Notes: a model not told the origin generated them from the letters alone. Shown: positions 25,708 through 35,386, numbered from the stretch's first letter. The stretch is 64,000 nucleotides of DNA from Bog-1198 sp963727045 (GCA_963727045.1 CAVSES010000001.1:682001-746000); one strand, 5' to 3'. Numbers and translations: made by a program.

Positions 25708-28179
25708 ATGGACAACTGGATCGTACACAAATTCGGCGGCTCCAGCGTCGCCGACGCCGGCTGCTTCCGCCGCGTCGCCGATATCCTCGAGGCATCGCCC
25801 AATCCGCGCGAGGCAGTCGTGCTATCCGCCTGCCGCGGCGTGACCGACGCGTTGCTCGCCCTGGTCGCGCTGGCGGAGAAGCCCGGCGGTGATTTCATGC
25901 CGGCCATCGACGCGCTGCGAGCGCGTCACTTGGAGCTCGCGGCATCCTTGGTTTCGAGCAGCGCATGCGCCGCCTATCGCGAGCAGATCGAACGCGATTG
26001 CCGGGACATCGCCGGCATGCTGCAAACCGTGCGCCTGATCCGCTCGTCGACGTATTCGATGCGCAACGTGATTTCCGGCTATGGCGAAATCTGGTCCACC
26101 CGGTTGTTCGCGCCCTTCCTGCGCGAGCGCGGGCGCATCAGAGGCGAGGTGCTCTGGATCGATGCCCGGGACGTCATCATCGTCGAATGGGGTTCGCTCG
26201 GGCCGGCGGTGCAGTGGGCGGTGAGCGAGGCGAATCTGAAGCGCCTGGTGCCGCCGGGTTTCACCGGTCGCCTGATAGTGACCGGATTCATCGCGAGCAC
26301 GGTCAAGGGGATTCAGACGACGTTGGGCCGCAACGGCAGCGATTTTTCCGGCTCCATATTCGGCGCCTTGCTCGGTGCCTCGGAAATCGTCATTTGGACC
26401 GATGTCGACGGCGTGCTGTCCGCAGATCCGCGGCTGGTCCCCAACGCCCAGGTCATAGACGAGCTGTCGTACAACGAAGCGATGGAACTCGCCTATTTCG
26501 GCGCGAAGGTCATCCATCCCCAGACCATGGAGCCTGCGGTCGCACGCGATATTCCCATCTACATCCGCAACACGTTCGCGCCGCAGAAGCGCGGCACTCT
26601 GATATGCGCACATCCCAAATCGGCGCTCACGGTCAAGGGAATCACGACCATCGATCCTGTCGCCCTGGTGAACCTCGAGGGCGCGGGCATGATCGGCGTG
26701 CCGGGAACCGCGCATCGATTGTTCGGCGCGCTGCGCGATTCGGGCATCTCGGTGATATTGATCTCCCAGGGCAGCTCGGAGCACTCCATCTGCTTCGCCA
26801 TTCCCGAGGCGCAGGCGGCGCGGGCGGAGGAGGCGGTGCGGCGCGCATTCGATGCGGAACTGCGCGACGGGCAGATTCAGCAGGTGCAAGTGGGCCTCGG
26901 GCTGAGCATTCTGGCCGTTGTCGGCGACGGGATGGCGGGAGCGCACGGCGTCGCGGCGAAGGTGTTCAATTCGCTGGGCGATGCGGCCATCAGCGTGCGG
27001 GCGATCGCCCAGGGCGCCTCCGAACGCAACATCTCGGTCGTGGTGGACGGCAAGGTTGCCGCAAAGGCGCTGCGCGCCGTGCATGCCGCGTTCTATCTGT
27101 CGCCGAATACGCTGTCGATCGGCCTGGTCGGACCGGGCACGGTCGGCCGCGTGCTGCTGGCGCAGATTGCGAGCCAGATCGAACGCCTGCGCTCGCTGAA
27201 TCTGGATTTGCGGGTTCGCGGCATCGCCACTTCCAAACGCATGCTGTTGGAGGAGGGCTCGGTCGACCTGGATCGCTGGGCGCAGCGGTTGGCTGAAGCG
27301 GGGGAGCCCCTGGATCTGGAGAGATTCGCCGATCACGTGCAGGCCGACTACATACCGCACACCGTCATCGTCGATTGCACGGCGAGCGCCGACGTGGGCA
27401 ATCACTACGTCGCCTGGCTGACGCGCGGCATTCATATCGTAACCCCCAACAAGAAGGCCAACAGCGGCTCACTGCCGTATTACCGCGCCCTGCAGGGGGC
27501 GCGGCGCGCCTCGGGCACCCATTACCTGTACGAAGCGACGGTGGGCGCCGGCTTGCCGATCATCCACACGCTGCGCGACCTGCGTGAAACCGGCGATGAA
27601 ATCACCCGCATCGAGGGGATCTTCTCCGGCACGCTCGCGTACCTGTTCAATGTTTTCGACGGCCGGGAATCCTTTTCCTCGATCGTGCGCGACGCCAAGG
27701 CGAAGGGGTACACCGAGCCGGATCCGCGCGATGACTTGTCCGGGATGGACGTCGCGCGCAAGCTCATCATCCTGGGCCGGGAAATGGGGCTCACCCTGGA
27801 GATGTCGGACGTGCGGGTGGAAGGTCTGGTGCCCGCGGCGCTCGAGAAGTGCGGAGTCGAGGAGTTCATGGCACGCCTGCCGGAATTCGATGCGGCGATG
27901 GCGGCTACGCTCCAGGACGCGCGGCGCAAGAACGAGGTCCTGCGCTACGTCGGGCGGGTCGACTCGGACGGCAAGGCAACGGTGGGGTTGATGCATCTTG
28001 ACGTCAAGCACGCTTTCGCGAACATCGCTCTCACCGACAATGTCGTTCGATTCGCCACGCGCCGCTACTGCGACAATCCATTGATCGTGCAAGGTCCCGG
28101 TGCCGGTCCCGAGGTGACGGCGGGCGGCGTGTTCTCGGACCTGCTGCGCCTGTCCGCCTATCTGGGAGCTCACCTGTAA
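25708..28179 (+). CDS. thrA: Bifunctional aspartate kinase / homoserine dehydrogenase
   Basis: About 823 residues. The N-terminal aspartokinase begins VHKFGGSSVADAG, paired ACT domains occupy roughly 310-460, and the homoserine dehydrogenase half starts at SIGLVGPGTVGRVLL with YEATVGAGLPII and GIFSGTLAYLF. It catalyses the first and third steps of threonine synthesis and, by family, is probably feedback-inhibited through the ACT domains. The start at ATG 25708 matches homologues; in-frame ATGs at 25657 and 25672 exist and none has a strong ribosome site. The stop overlaps the thrB start by one base (TAATG). Confidence 0.93.
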   Translation: MDNWIVHKFGGSSVADAGCFRRVADILEASPNPREAVVLSACRGVTDALLALVALAEKPGGDFMPAIDALRARHLELAASLVSSSACAAYREQIERDCRDIAGMLQTVRLIRSSTYSMRNVISGYGEIWSTRLFAPFLRERGRIRGEVLWIDARDVIIVEWGSLGPAVQWAVSEANLKRLVPPGFTGRLIVTGFIASTVKGIQTTLGRNGSDFSGSIFGALLGASEIVIWTDVDGVLSADPRLVPNAQVIDELSYNEAMELAYFGAKVIHPQTMEPAVARDIPIYIRNTFAPQKRGTLICAHPKSALTVKGITTIDPVALVNLEGAGMIGVPGTAHRLFGALRDSGISVILISQGSSEHSICFAIPEAQAARAEEAVRRAFDAELRDGQIQQVQVGLGLSILAVVGDGMAGAHGVAAKVFNSLGDAAISVRAIAQGASERNISVVVDGKVAAKALRAVHAAFYLSPNTLSIGLVGPGTVGRVLLAQIASQIERLRSLNLDLRVRGIATSKRMLLEEGSVDLDRWAQRLAEAGEPLDLERFADHVQADYIPHTVIVDCTASADVGNHYVAWLTRGIHIVTPNKKANSGSLPYYRALQGARRASGTHYLYEATVGAGLPIIHTLRDLRETGDEITRIEGIFSGTLAYLFNVFDGRESFSSIVRDAKAKGYTEPDPRDDLSGMDVARKLIILGREMGLTLEMSDVRVEGLVPAALEKCGVEEFMARLPEFDAAMAATLQDARRKNEVLRYVGRVDSDGKATVGLMHLDVKHAFANIALTDNVVRFATRRYCDNPLIVQGPGAGPEVTAGGVFSDLLRLSAYLGAHL

Positions 28180-29111
28180 TGCTTACCGACGTCACCGCAT
28201 TTGCGCCGGCCACGGTTGCCAACGTGGGCATCGGATTCGATATCCTGGGTCACACGGTGGAGGCCGTGGGGGACCGGGTGCGACTGCGCCGGATCGAGGA
28301 GCCCTTGGTGCGCATCCGCTCCATCACCGGGATCGCCGGTGATTTGCCGGTGGAACCCGCGCACAACACGGCGGGCCGCGCGGTGCAGGCCATGCACGCC
28401 GAACTCGCGCTGGAATTCGGTTTTGAATTGGACATCGAGAAAGGCATTCCGCTCGGGTCAGGTTTGGGCGGATCGGCCGCCTCCGCGGTGGCCGCGGTCG
28501 TGGCTGCGAACGCGTTGCTGGAGACGCCTCTGCAGCGCCTGCAGCTGCTGAAGTTTGCGATGCAAGGGGAAATAGTGGCGAGCGGATCCGCGCACATCGA
28601 CAACATCGCGCCGTGCCTCTTCGGGGGGCTGACACTCACCGTCGGCATCGACCATCCGCGGGTGAAGCAGATTCCGGTTCCCCCTTCGGTGCGCTGCGTG
28701 CTGGCCCATCCGCACATGTATCTCGGCACCCGCGAGGCGCGTGCAATCCTCAAGACCGATGTCACCCGATCCGATTACGTTTGGGCGAGCGCCAACCTGG
28801 CCGGATTCATCAGCGGCTGCTATTCGAACGACCTGGACATGATTCGCGATTCCTTCAAGGATGTGATCATCGAGCCGCAGCGCCACTCCTTGATCCCGGG
28901 ATTCAAAGACGTGCAGCGCGGCGCCATGTCGGCCGGGGCCCTCGGTTGTTCCATTTCCGGGGCGGGACCGACGGTGTTCGCGTGGGCGGAAGTGCCATAT
29001 GCCGAAGCGGTGCGCGGCGCCATGGTGGCCGCGTTCGCCGAGCACGGTCTGCAGTCGGATTATTGGATTTCCGGAATGGAGAATTATGGGGCGAGAGTGG
29101 TGAAGGCCTGA
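28179..29111 (+). CDS. thrB: Homoserine kinase
   Basis: A 310-residue GHMP-family kinase that phosphorylates homoserine. The ATP-binding loop is PLGSGLGGSAASAVAA, the N-terminal motif is FAPATVANVGIGFD, and GALGCSISGAGPTVFAW forms the third GHMP motif. One-base stop/start overlaps on both sides (with thrA and thrC) point to coupled translation in the thr operon. Confidence 0.95.
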   Translation: MLTDVTAFAPATVANVGIGFDILGHTVEAVGDRVRLRRIEEPLVRIRSITGIAGDLPVEPAHNTAGRAVQAMHAELALEFGFELDIEKGIPLGSGLGGSAASAVAAVVAANALLETPLQRLQLLKFAMQGEIVASGSAHIDNIAPCLFGGLTLTVGIDHPRVKQIPVPPSVRCVLAHPHMYLGTREARAILKTDVTRSDYVWASANLAGFISGCYSNDLDMIRDSFKDVIIEPQRHSLIPGFKDVQRGAMSAGALGCSISGAGPTVFAWAEVPYAEAVRGAMVAAFAEHGLQSDYWISGMENYGARVVKA

Positions 29112-30418
29112 TGTCGGAATTGAGATTCGCGAGTTCGCGCGGCGCCGCACCCCCGGTTCGACTGAGCGAGGCGATCTCGACAGGCCTGGCGCCCGATGGC
29201 GGCCTGTACATGCCCACGCGCCTGCCCACGGTCGATCCGGCCGGTTTTGCCGGTGTTTCCGGATTGCCGCAGATTGCGCGCGGGGCGCTCGCCGGCTTTT
29301 TCGCCGGCGACCGGCTGGAGCCCCTGCTCGGCGAGATTGCCGACGCCGCGCTCGATTTGCCCGCGCCGACGACCGCGGTCGCGGCGTGCGCGGACCCGCT
29401 GTTCGCGCTCGAGCTATATCACGGACCGACCGCGGCGTTCAAGGATTTCGGTGCGCGCTTTCTGGCGGAGTGCCTGCAGCGTTTGGAAACAGGGGCATCG
29501 CAGCCTCTGACGATCTTGGTGGCGACCTCGGGGGACACCGGAGGAGCCGTCGCCGCGGCGTTCCACCGGCGCCCCTGGGTACGCGTGGTGATCCTGTACC
29601 CTGCAGGCCTCGTGAGTCCGCGGCAGGAGCAGCAACTGACGTGCTGGGGAGAGAATGTTTCCTCGCTGCGGGTCGCCGGCACCTTCGATGATTGCCAGCG
29701 ACTGGTGAAGGAGGCGTTCGGTGATCCGGCCTTGAGCCGGCGGCACCGCTTCAGTTCCGCGAACAGCATCAACATCGGGCGGTTGCTGCCGCAGATGGTC
29801 TACTACGCCGCTTCCAGTCTCGACATCGAGCGGCGCACCCGCGCCAAGCCGTCGTACATCATTCCGGCGGGCAATCTCGGCAATGCGTTCGCCGCCGTTT
29901 GGGCTCGGGCCCTGGGTTTTCCCATTGGAAGGATCATCCTGGCGCATAACATCAACCGCACGGTGCCTGATTATCTGGCAACCGGAGTGTGGCGGCCGCA
30001 CCCGAGCATCGCGACGCTCGCCTCGGCCATGGACGTCGGCAATCCCAGCAATATGGAGCGGCTGCGCGCGCTGTATCCGGCGGTGGGCGAAATGCGCGAA
30101 CAGTTAAGCGCGGACAGCGTCGATGACGCTACAATCCGGGCTCGTATCGGAGAAGACTTCATGCATTATGGACGCGAATGGTGTCCGCACACCGCGACTG
30201 CGGCGGAAGTCTACAGCCGCCTGAGCGACGCGGAGCGGCGCGACAATCCGTGGGTATTGGTCGCCACCGCGCATCCGGCAAAATTCAACGAAATCGTGGA
30301 GCCCATCATCGGCAGACCGGTGGCGATTCCCGAAAGCCTCGCCCGGCTGCTGCGTCTGCCGCAGCATGCCGTGGACCTGCCGCCCGACCTCGAGGCTTTG
30401 GCCGCAGCGCTCGAATGA
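29111..30418 (+). CDS. thrC: Threonine synthase
   Basis: A 435-residue PLP enzyme that converts O-phosphohomoserine to threonine. The PLP lysine is in TAAFKDFGARFL, the phosphate loop is in ATSGDTGGA, and the N-terminal region (LAPDGGLYMP) is the family signature. The ATG overlaps the thrB stop by one base (TGATG). A larger open frame reaching back to 28613 lies inside thrB and is not the gene. Confidence 0.94.
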   Translation: MSELRFASSRGAAPPVRLSEAISTGLAPDGGLYMPTRLPTVDPAGFAGVSGLPQIARGALAGFFAGDRLEPLLGEIADAALDLPAPTTAVAACADPLFALELYHGPTAAFKDFGARFLAECLQRLETGASQPLTILVATSGDTGGAVAAAFHRRPWVRVVILYPAGLVSPRQEQQLTCWGENVSSLRVAGTFDDCQRLVKEAFGDPALSRRHRFSSANSINIGRLLPQMVYYAASSLDIERRTRAKPSYIIPAGNLGNAFAAVWARALGFPIGRIILAHNINRTVPDYLATGVWRPHPSIATLASAMDVGNPSNMERLRALYPAVGEMREQLSADSVDDATIRARIGEDFMHYGREWCPHTATAAEVYSRLSDAERRDNPWVLVATAHPAKFNEIVEPIIGRPVAIPESLARLLRLPQHAVDLPPDLEALAAALE

Positions 30419-31014
30419 CCAGCATTGGAATAGACCCGAAGTGGATTGGGATAGGCATCGCCCTGCTGCTGCTGCTCGCCGCCGGCTACTGGGGGGCGCG
30501 CTCCTATCAGCGGCGGGCACGGCGCAAGGCGCTGCTGGCGCGTCTGCAACGCGTTGCGTTCGAGGCGGCGCACCAGGTTCTCGTTCCCGACGGAATGGGC
30601 GGCTTCATTCATATCGATCATTTGCTGCTGACGCCGCGAGGCGTGCTCGTGCTCGACACGCGGCGGGTCGCTGGACTGATCTTCGGCGGAGACCAGATGA
30701 GCGATTGGACGGTGATGGGCCGGGGCCGGCGCTACACGTTCGACAATCCTCAGCCGGCGCTGTACGACCGGATCGCCGCCGTGAAGGCGCTGGTCGGGGA
30801 CGTGCCGGTCGAAGGACGATTGCTGTTTTCGAACGCCGGCAAATTCACCAAGGGTTTTCCGAAATGGGTGCTCATGCTCGACGGCATCGAGGTTGAATTT
30901 CCCGTCGTCGACCGCGGCACGAAGACATCGCCGGCTTTTGCCGAGTACATGGACGCCTGGAGCCGCCTGGTCGCGCAACTGCGCCCGAGCCCGCACCTCT
31001 TCACCAATCTCTAG
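30415..31014 (+). CDS. Membrane-anchored NERD-domain protein
   Basis: A 199-residue protein with one N-terminal membrane span (IGIGIALLLLLAAGYWGA), a basic stretch and then a NERD (nuclease-related) domain: IDHLLLTPRGVLVLDTR, DWTVMGRGR, FDNPQPALYDRIAAVK. In active relatives a Glu-x-Lys pair stands where this protein has Asp-Thr-Arg, so nuclease activity is doubtful. The ATG overlaps the thrC stop by four bases, making it the last gene of the thr operon, an odd partner with no known link to threonine. Its 3' end overlaps tatD, which is read the other way, by 14 bases. Confidence 0.75.
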   Translation: MTSIGIDPKWIGIGIALLLLLAAGYWGARSYQRRARRKALLARLQRVAFEAAHQVLVPDGMGGFIHIDHLLLTPRGVLVLDTRRVAGLIFGGDQMSDWTVMGRGRRYTFDNPQPALYDRIAAVKALVGDVPVEGRLLFSNAGKFTKGFPKWVLMLDGIEVEFPVVDRGTKTSPAFAEYMDAWSRLVAQLRPSPHLFTNL

Positions 31015-31840
31015 AAGCCGGGCCTTTGGGCCGCGCCGGGGGCTGCACCTCAAGCCCAAAGAAACGGATGGCATTGCGGGTGGTCGACTCCGCCACCATT
31101 TCGACAGCCTCGCCGCGCAGATTCGCCACGGTGCGGGCAACATGCGGCAGAAAACAGGGCTCATTGCGGCGCGATTTCGGCCGGGGTTCAAGATCGCGGG
31201 GCAATAGATAAGGAGCATCCGTCTCCAGCATCAGACGGTCGGCGGGAATGTGGGGCACCGCGTCCCGCAATTCCTGACCGCGGCGCTCGTCGCTCACCCA
31301 GCCGGTCACTCCGATGTGCAGATCGAGCTCGAGATAGTCCTCCAGTTCGGTCCGGCCCCCGGTGAAGCAATGTGCAACGGCGCCGGCGAGGTGCCGGCGA
31401 TGGTCCTTGAGAATCGCCGAAAAATCGGCGTGCGCGTCGCGCTGATGCAGGAATACCGGCTTGCGGGCCTCGGCGGCCATCTCCAATTGGGCGAGGAAGG
31501 CCGTCCGCTGCGCGTCCGGCGGTGAGAAATTGCGGAAATAGTCGAGGCCGCATTCGCCGACCGCGACGACTTCGGATCTCCGCAAGAGGCCGCGCAATTC
31601 GGCGCGGCGGGATTCATCGAAGTGCAGCGCGTGGTGGGGATGCACGCCTGCGGTGCTGGACAGGAGTGCGGGCCGCGCGGCCGCCAGCGCCGCAGCCTCA
31701 TGCGAACTCCGCATATCGGCGCCGGTGACGACCTGCCGAAACACGCCCGCTTCCTGCGCGCGTGCGATCACGGCGTCGCGGTCCTGCGCGAAGCTGTCGT
31801 GAGTGAGGTTCGAACCAATATCGATTAGTGATATCTTCAT
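31001..31840 (-). CDS. tatD: TatD family 3'-5' exonuclease / DNase
   Basis: A 279-residue TIM-barrel metal hydrolase. It tracks E. coli TatD closely: DIGSNLTHDSF, STAGVHPHHA, VGECGLDYFRNFSPP, HQRDAHADF, AHCFTGGRTEL, ETDAPYLLPRDL. Metal ligands Glu (GECGLDY), His (VFLHQRD), His (AHCFTG) and Asp (ETDAPY) are present. The start at 31840 (MKISLIDIG) matches the family; the upstream in-frame ATG 31873 would collide with the divergent gene. It probably acts in DNA repair and DNA degradation. Confidence 0.92.
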   Translation of the reverse strand: MKISLIDIGSNLTHDSFAQDRDAVIARAQEAGVFRQVVTGADMRSSHEAAALAAARPALLSSTAGVHPHHALHFDESRRAELRGLLRRSEVVAVGECGLDYFRNFSPPDAQRTAFLAQLEMAAEARKPVFLHQRDAHADFSAILKDHRRHLAGAVAHCFTGGRTELEDYLELDLHIGVTGWVSDERRGQELRDAVPHIPADRLMLETDAPYLLPRDLEPRPKSRRNEPCFLPHVARTVANLRGEAVEMVAESTTRNAIRFFGLEVQPPARPKGPASRDW

Positions 31841-31895
31841 GCGGTCATTGTAAACGCGTGCACCGCTGTTCATGGACGCAAGGGGCCCACTTTCT

Positions 31896-32642
31896 ATGCT
31901 AGTCGCCAGGAATCTACTCGCGTTGGCGATGCTGCTGCTGGCTTCTGCCGCGCCCGCGCAGCTGGGCGGCGACCTGCAGGCGCAAATCCTGTACGCCTAC
32001 CAGACCGAAGATTCCAACTCGCTGAAGAATTTGATTCAGGACCTGACCACCCGGGTCAAGGCGGACGCGGACGACGCGGCGCTCAGGTACCACCTGGCGC
32101 ACGCGCAATACCGCCGCGGGCTGCTGGCGGACGGTGCGGCGGCTCGCGAGGCTGACTCTGCGTTCTCGGACTGCATCGACCAGCTCAAGACGTTGGTGTC
32201 GCATGATGTCAAATCGGTCGAGGCCCTGGTGCTGCAATCGGCCTGCTACGCCGGCCTCGCCCGATACAGGAGCCTCGAGTCGGTCTTGCTGCGATCCAGG
32301 TCCGATGAGCGGCTCAGCGCCGCGCTGAAACTCGCGCCCCGCAACCCGCGCGCGGTGTTTCTGTCGAGCGCCGAGGGCCTGGCCCGCGCGAAGCCCGGCT
32401 CCGACGAGCGCCGCCACGCGTTCGCGCAACTCGAGCTCGCCGTGCAATTGTTCGATGCGTCTCCGGCAACCGATTTAGATGCACCGGGTTGGGGCCATGC
32501 GGAGTCGTACCTTGCCCTTGGACGCGAGCTGCAATCGCGCGGCGACCAGCTGGGCGCACGCAACTGGATTGAAAAATCTTTGATCGTCGCGCCCGACTAC
32601 AAGGCGGCGCAACGGCAGCTGGCGCAACTGGTACGCCATTGA
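31896..32642 (+). CDS. Exported helical-repeat (TPR-like) protein of unknown function
   Basis: A protein of about 248 residues beginning with a signal peptide (LLALAMLLLASAAPAQ). The rest is alpha-helical with repeat-like segments (ALRYHLAHAQYRRG, SYLALGRELQSRGD, ARNWIEKSLIVAPDYKAAQ) that look like tetratricopeptide repeats. This suggests a periplasmic scaffold. No catalytic motif is seen. The start at ATG 31896 is preferred because the signal peptide follows at once and AAGGGG lies about ten bases upstream; ATG 31872 is possible. Confidence 0.6.
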   Translation: MLVARNLLALAMLLLASAAPAQLGGDLQAQILYAYQTEDSNSLKNLIQDLTTRVKADADDAALRYHLAHAQYRRGLLADGAAAREADSAFSDCIDQLKTLVSHDVKSVEALVLQSACYAGLARYRSLESVLLRSRSDERLSAALKLAPRNPRAVFLSSAEGLARAKPGSDERRHAFAQLELAVQLFDASPATDLDAPGWGHAESYLALGRELQSRGDQLGARNWIEKSLIVAPDYKAAQRQLAQLVRH

Positions 32643-32691
32643 GCGCGGCGGACAGGCTCCGCACCGCCCTAACCTGGTATGATCCGGCGCG

Positions 32692-33420
32692 ATGAACGCA
32701 CAAGGCACGCAGCTATCGCTGTTCGAAACTCGCGGCGCCAGCGACCCATTCGCCGTTCGGGTCAGTCAGCGTGCGCGGCGCCTGACGGCGCGGGTGCACG
32801 TCGGCGGGCGGGTTGAAATCGTCGTCCCGGTCGGCGTGAAGGCTCACGCGGTGCGGGACTTCGTGCAGCGCTTCACCCCGTGGATCCGCCGCAAAGTTGC
32901 CGCCATGCAGTGCTACGCCGCACCCGTCGAACCGGTGCCCGGAGCCGTCGAGTTTGCCTTCACGGCGGAGAGATTCGCGGTCGACTGGGCCAAGGCGGCG
33001 AGGCGCGGCCTCGAGCAGACGTCCGACAGCATCCTGGTGCGGGCGTCGGACGAGCGGGGCGCCCGCGTGCAGCTGCAGGAGTGGCTCAAGCGCGCGGCGT
33101 ACGACCGGCTGGCGCCGCGGCTGCTGCAGCTGGCAGAGGAGCTGGACTGCCGCGTGAGCCGTGTATCCATCCGCCGTCAGCGCACCCGCTGGGGCAGCTG
33201 CTCGACCCGCGGGACGGTGAGTTTGAATTGTTCGCTGCTGTTTCTCAACGCAGAGGTCGTGCGCTATTTGTTCGTCCATGAATTGGCGCACACCAGGCAC
33301 ATGAACCATTCGGCCGATTTCTGGCGCTTGGTGGGGGCAATGGAGCCCGACTACCGGCGGCTGGACCGCGAGTTGCTCGCCAGCTGGCGCACGGTGCCCG
33401 GCTGGGTCTTCAAGACTTAG
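32692..33420 (+). CDS. YgjP-like zinc metallopeptidase domain protein
   Basis: A 242-residue protein of the YgjP/DUF45 (WLM/SprT-related) family. The zinc motif is HELAHTRHMNH with a further acidic region (MEPDYRRL), preceded by the family block RRQRTRWGSC and SLNCSLLFL. The cellular role is not established. It begins a short plus-strand run: kynA follows after 20 bases and aroG eight bases after that. Confidence 0.85.
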   Translation: MNAQGTQLSLFETRGASDPFAVRVSQRARRLTARVHVGGRVEIVVPVGVKAHAVRDFVQRFTPWIRRKVAAMQCYAAPVEPVPGAVEFAFTAERFAVDWAKAARRGLEQTSDSILVRASDERGARVQLQEWLKRAAYDRLAPRLLQLAEELDCRVSRVSIRRQRTRWGSCSTRGTVSLNCSLLFLNAEVVRYLFVHELAHTRHMNHSADFWRLVGAMEPDYRRLDRELLASWRTVPGWVFKT

Positions 33421-33440
33421 CCCCGCCCAAGGTTTTTCAA

Positions 33441-34298
33441 ATGCCCGAAACCACGCCGCAGGCCAGGCCGTTCGTCGATTTGACCGACGAGGCGGTTCAC
33501 TGGGACCTGAGCGATGCATTGAGCTACTCGCAGTACCTCAATCTCGACAAGCTCCTCGACGCTCAGCATCCGCTGTCGAATCAGCACGATGAAATGCTGT
33601 TCATCATCATTCACCAGGTTTCCGAGCTGTGGATGAAATTGTGCCTGCACGAACTCGGTGCGACCGTGGACTGCGTGCGGCGCGATGATCTGGGGCCCAC
33701 GTTCAAGATGCTGGCGCGCGTATCGACGATCCAGCAGCAGCTGCTGCACGCCTGGGATGTGCTGGCGACCATCACCCCGCACGATTATTCGGCTTTCCGC
33801 AACAGCCTGGGCAAATCCTCGGGATTCCAGTCCCCCCAGTACCGCATGCTGGAATTCCTCATCGGCAACAAGAACGCCGAAACCATCAGGGTATTTCGCG
33901 GCGACCCGCACACTTATGAAACTCTGGAGCGCGCCTTGCGCGCGCCCAGCCTTTACGACGAGGTATTGCGCCTGTTGAGCCGCAGGGGTCTCGACGTGCC
34001 GCCGGAGGCGATCGACCGCGACTTCACGCTGCCCTATCAGGCGAGCAAACAGGTGGCGGCGGCATGGCTCAGCGTGTATCACAATTCCGTCAAGGAATGG
34101 GATTTGTACGAGCTGGCGGAGCGATTGGTCGACCTGGACTACAAGTTTCAGTTGTGGCGGTTCGCTCACGTCAAGACGGTCGAGCGGATCATCGGCTACA
34201 AACGGGGCACCGGCGGAACGGGCGGGGTGTCGTATTTGACGAAGGCGCTGGAGTTGAAGTTCTTTCCCGAGCTTTGGACAATCAGAACATCCATGTAG
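33441..34298 (+). CDS. kynA: Tryptophan 2,3-dioxygenase
   Basis: A 285-residue heme dioxygenase that opens the indole ring of tryptophan to N-formylkynurenine. Family hallmarks are LLDAQHPLSNQHDEMLFI, HQVSELWMKLCLHEL, FRNSLGKSSGFQS and the C-terminal loop GTGGTGGVSYL. The length is normal for bacterial enzymes. No other kynurenine gene is nearby. It is instead tightly linked to a DAHP synthase eight bases downstream. Confidence 0.95.
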   Translation: MPETTPQARPFVDLTDEAVHWDLSDALSYSQYLNLDKLLDAQHPLSNQHDEMLFIIIHQVSELWMKLCLHELGATVDCVRRDDLGPTFKMLARVSTIQQQLLHAWDVLATITPHDYSAFRNSLGKSSGFQSPQYRMLEFLIGNKNAETIRVFRGDPHTYETLERALRAPSLYDEVLRLLSRRGLDVPPEAIDRDFTLPYQASKQVAAAWLSVYHNSVKEWDLYELAERLVDLDYKFQLWRFAHVKTVERIIGYKRGTGGTGGVSYLTKALELKFFPELWTIRTSM

Positions 34299-34306
34299 CC
34301 CCACCG

Positions 34307-35386
34307 ATGACAAATATTCAAGTCAATATTCAAGATCGATTGCAGAACGTCAACGTCGCATCCAGCGACCTGCTGGCGACCCCGGAAGAGGTCAAGCGGC
34401 GTCTGCCGCTGACGGCGCGCGCGGCGGAGACGGTGTTCAAATCCCGCGAAATCGTGCGGGCGATATTGGAGCGCCGCGATCCCCGCCTGTTCGTGGTGGT
34501 GGGTCCCTGCTCGATCCACGACGTCGCGGCGGCCCGCGAATATGCGCGTCGTCTCAAGGCCCTGTCCGCGCGGGTCGAATCCTCGCTGTTGCTGATCATG
34601 CGCGTGTATTTCGAAAAGCCGCGCACCACCGTCGGTTGGAAGGGGCTGATCAACGATCCGGACCTGGATGATTCCTTTCACATCGAAAAGGGAATACTGC
34701 TGGCGCGCGAGCTGCTGCTGTACATTGCCGAACTGGGGCTGCCGGCCGGTACCGAGGCGCTCGACCCCATCATGCCGCAGTATCTGTCCGAGCTCATCAC
34801 CTGGACGGCCATCGGTGCCCGCACCACCGAGTCGCAGACCCATCGGGAAATGGCGAGCGGGCTATCGACTCCGGTGGGATTCAAGAACGGTACGGACGGA
34901 TCGCTTGCGGCATCGATCAACGCCTTGAAGTCCGTGCGGCACCCGCACCACTTTCTCGGCATCACTCAACAGGGACAGTCGGCCGTGTTTCGCACGCGCG
35001 GCAATGCGCATGCGCACCTCGTGCTGCGCGGCGGCGGCGGCCGGGTGAATTACGACGCAGTGAGCATTGCATTGGCGGAACGCGAGCTGGCTGCGGCGGA
35101 GCTGCCGGCGACCATCGTCGTCGATTGCAGCCACGGCAACTCCAACAAGGACCCGAGTCTGCAGCCGCAGGTGGCCGAGAACTGCATCGCCCAGATCGCC
35201 GACGGCAACCGCTCCATCGTCGGACTCATGCTCGAAAGTCATCTGAAGGCCGGAAATCAGCCGATCCCGAAGGATTTGGGCAATCTCGAATACGGCGTGT
35301 CGATCACGGATCCCTGCATCGACTGGCAGACCACCGAGAACCTGCTGCTCAAGATGCATCAGTCCCTGCAAGCCGTGCGACGCTGA
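34307..35386 (+). CDS. aroG: Class I 3-deoxy-7-phosphoheptulonate (DAHP) synthase
   Basis: A 359-residue AroG/AroF/AroH-type enzyme that condenses phosphoenolpyruvate and erythrose 4-phosphate, the entry step to aromatic amino acids. Conserved blocks are VVGPCSIHD, RVYFEKPRTTVGWKGL, GARTTESQTHREMASGLS, VGFKNGTDG and DCSHGNSNKD. The ATG at 34307 is the family start; the open frame extends into kynA. Its 3' end overlaps msrQ on the other strand by 38 bases. A second, class II DAHP synthase is at 55511-56899. Confidence 0.94.
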   Translation: MTNIQVNIQDRLQNVNVASSDLLATPEEVKRRLPLTARAAETVFKSREIVRAILERRDPRLFVVVGPCSIHDVAAAREYARRLKALSARVESSLLLIMRVYFEKPRTTVGWKGLINDPDLDDSFHIEKGILLARELLLYIAELGLPAGTEALDPIMPQYLSELITWTAIGARTTESQTHREMASGLSTPVGFKNGTDGSLAASINALKSVRHPHHFLGITQQGQSAVFRTRGNAHAHLVLRGGGGRVNYDAVSIALAERELAAAELPATIVVDCSHGNSNKDPSLQPQVAENCIAQIADGNRSIVGLMLESHLKAGNQPIPKDLGNLEYGVSITDPCIDWQTTENLLLKMHQSLQAVRR

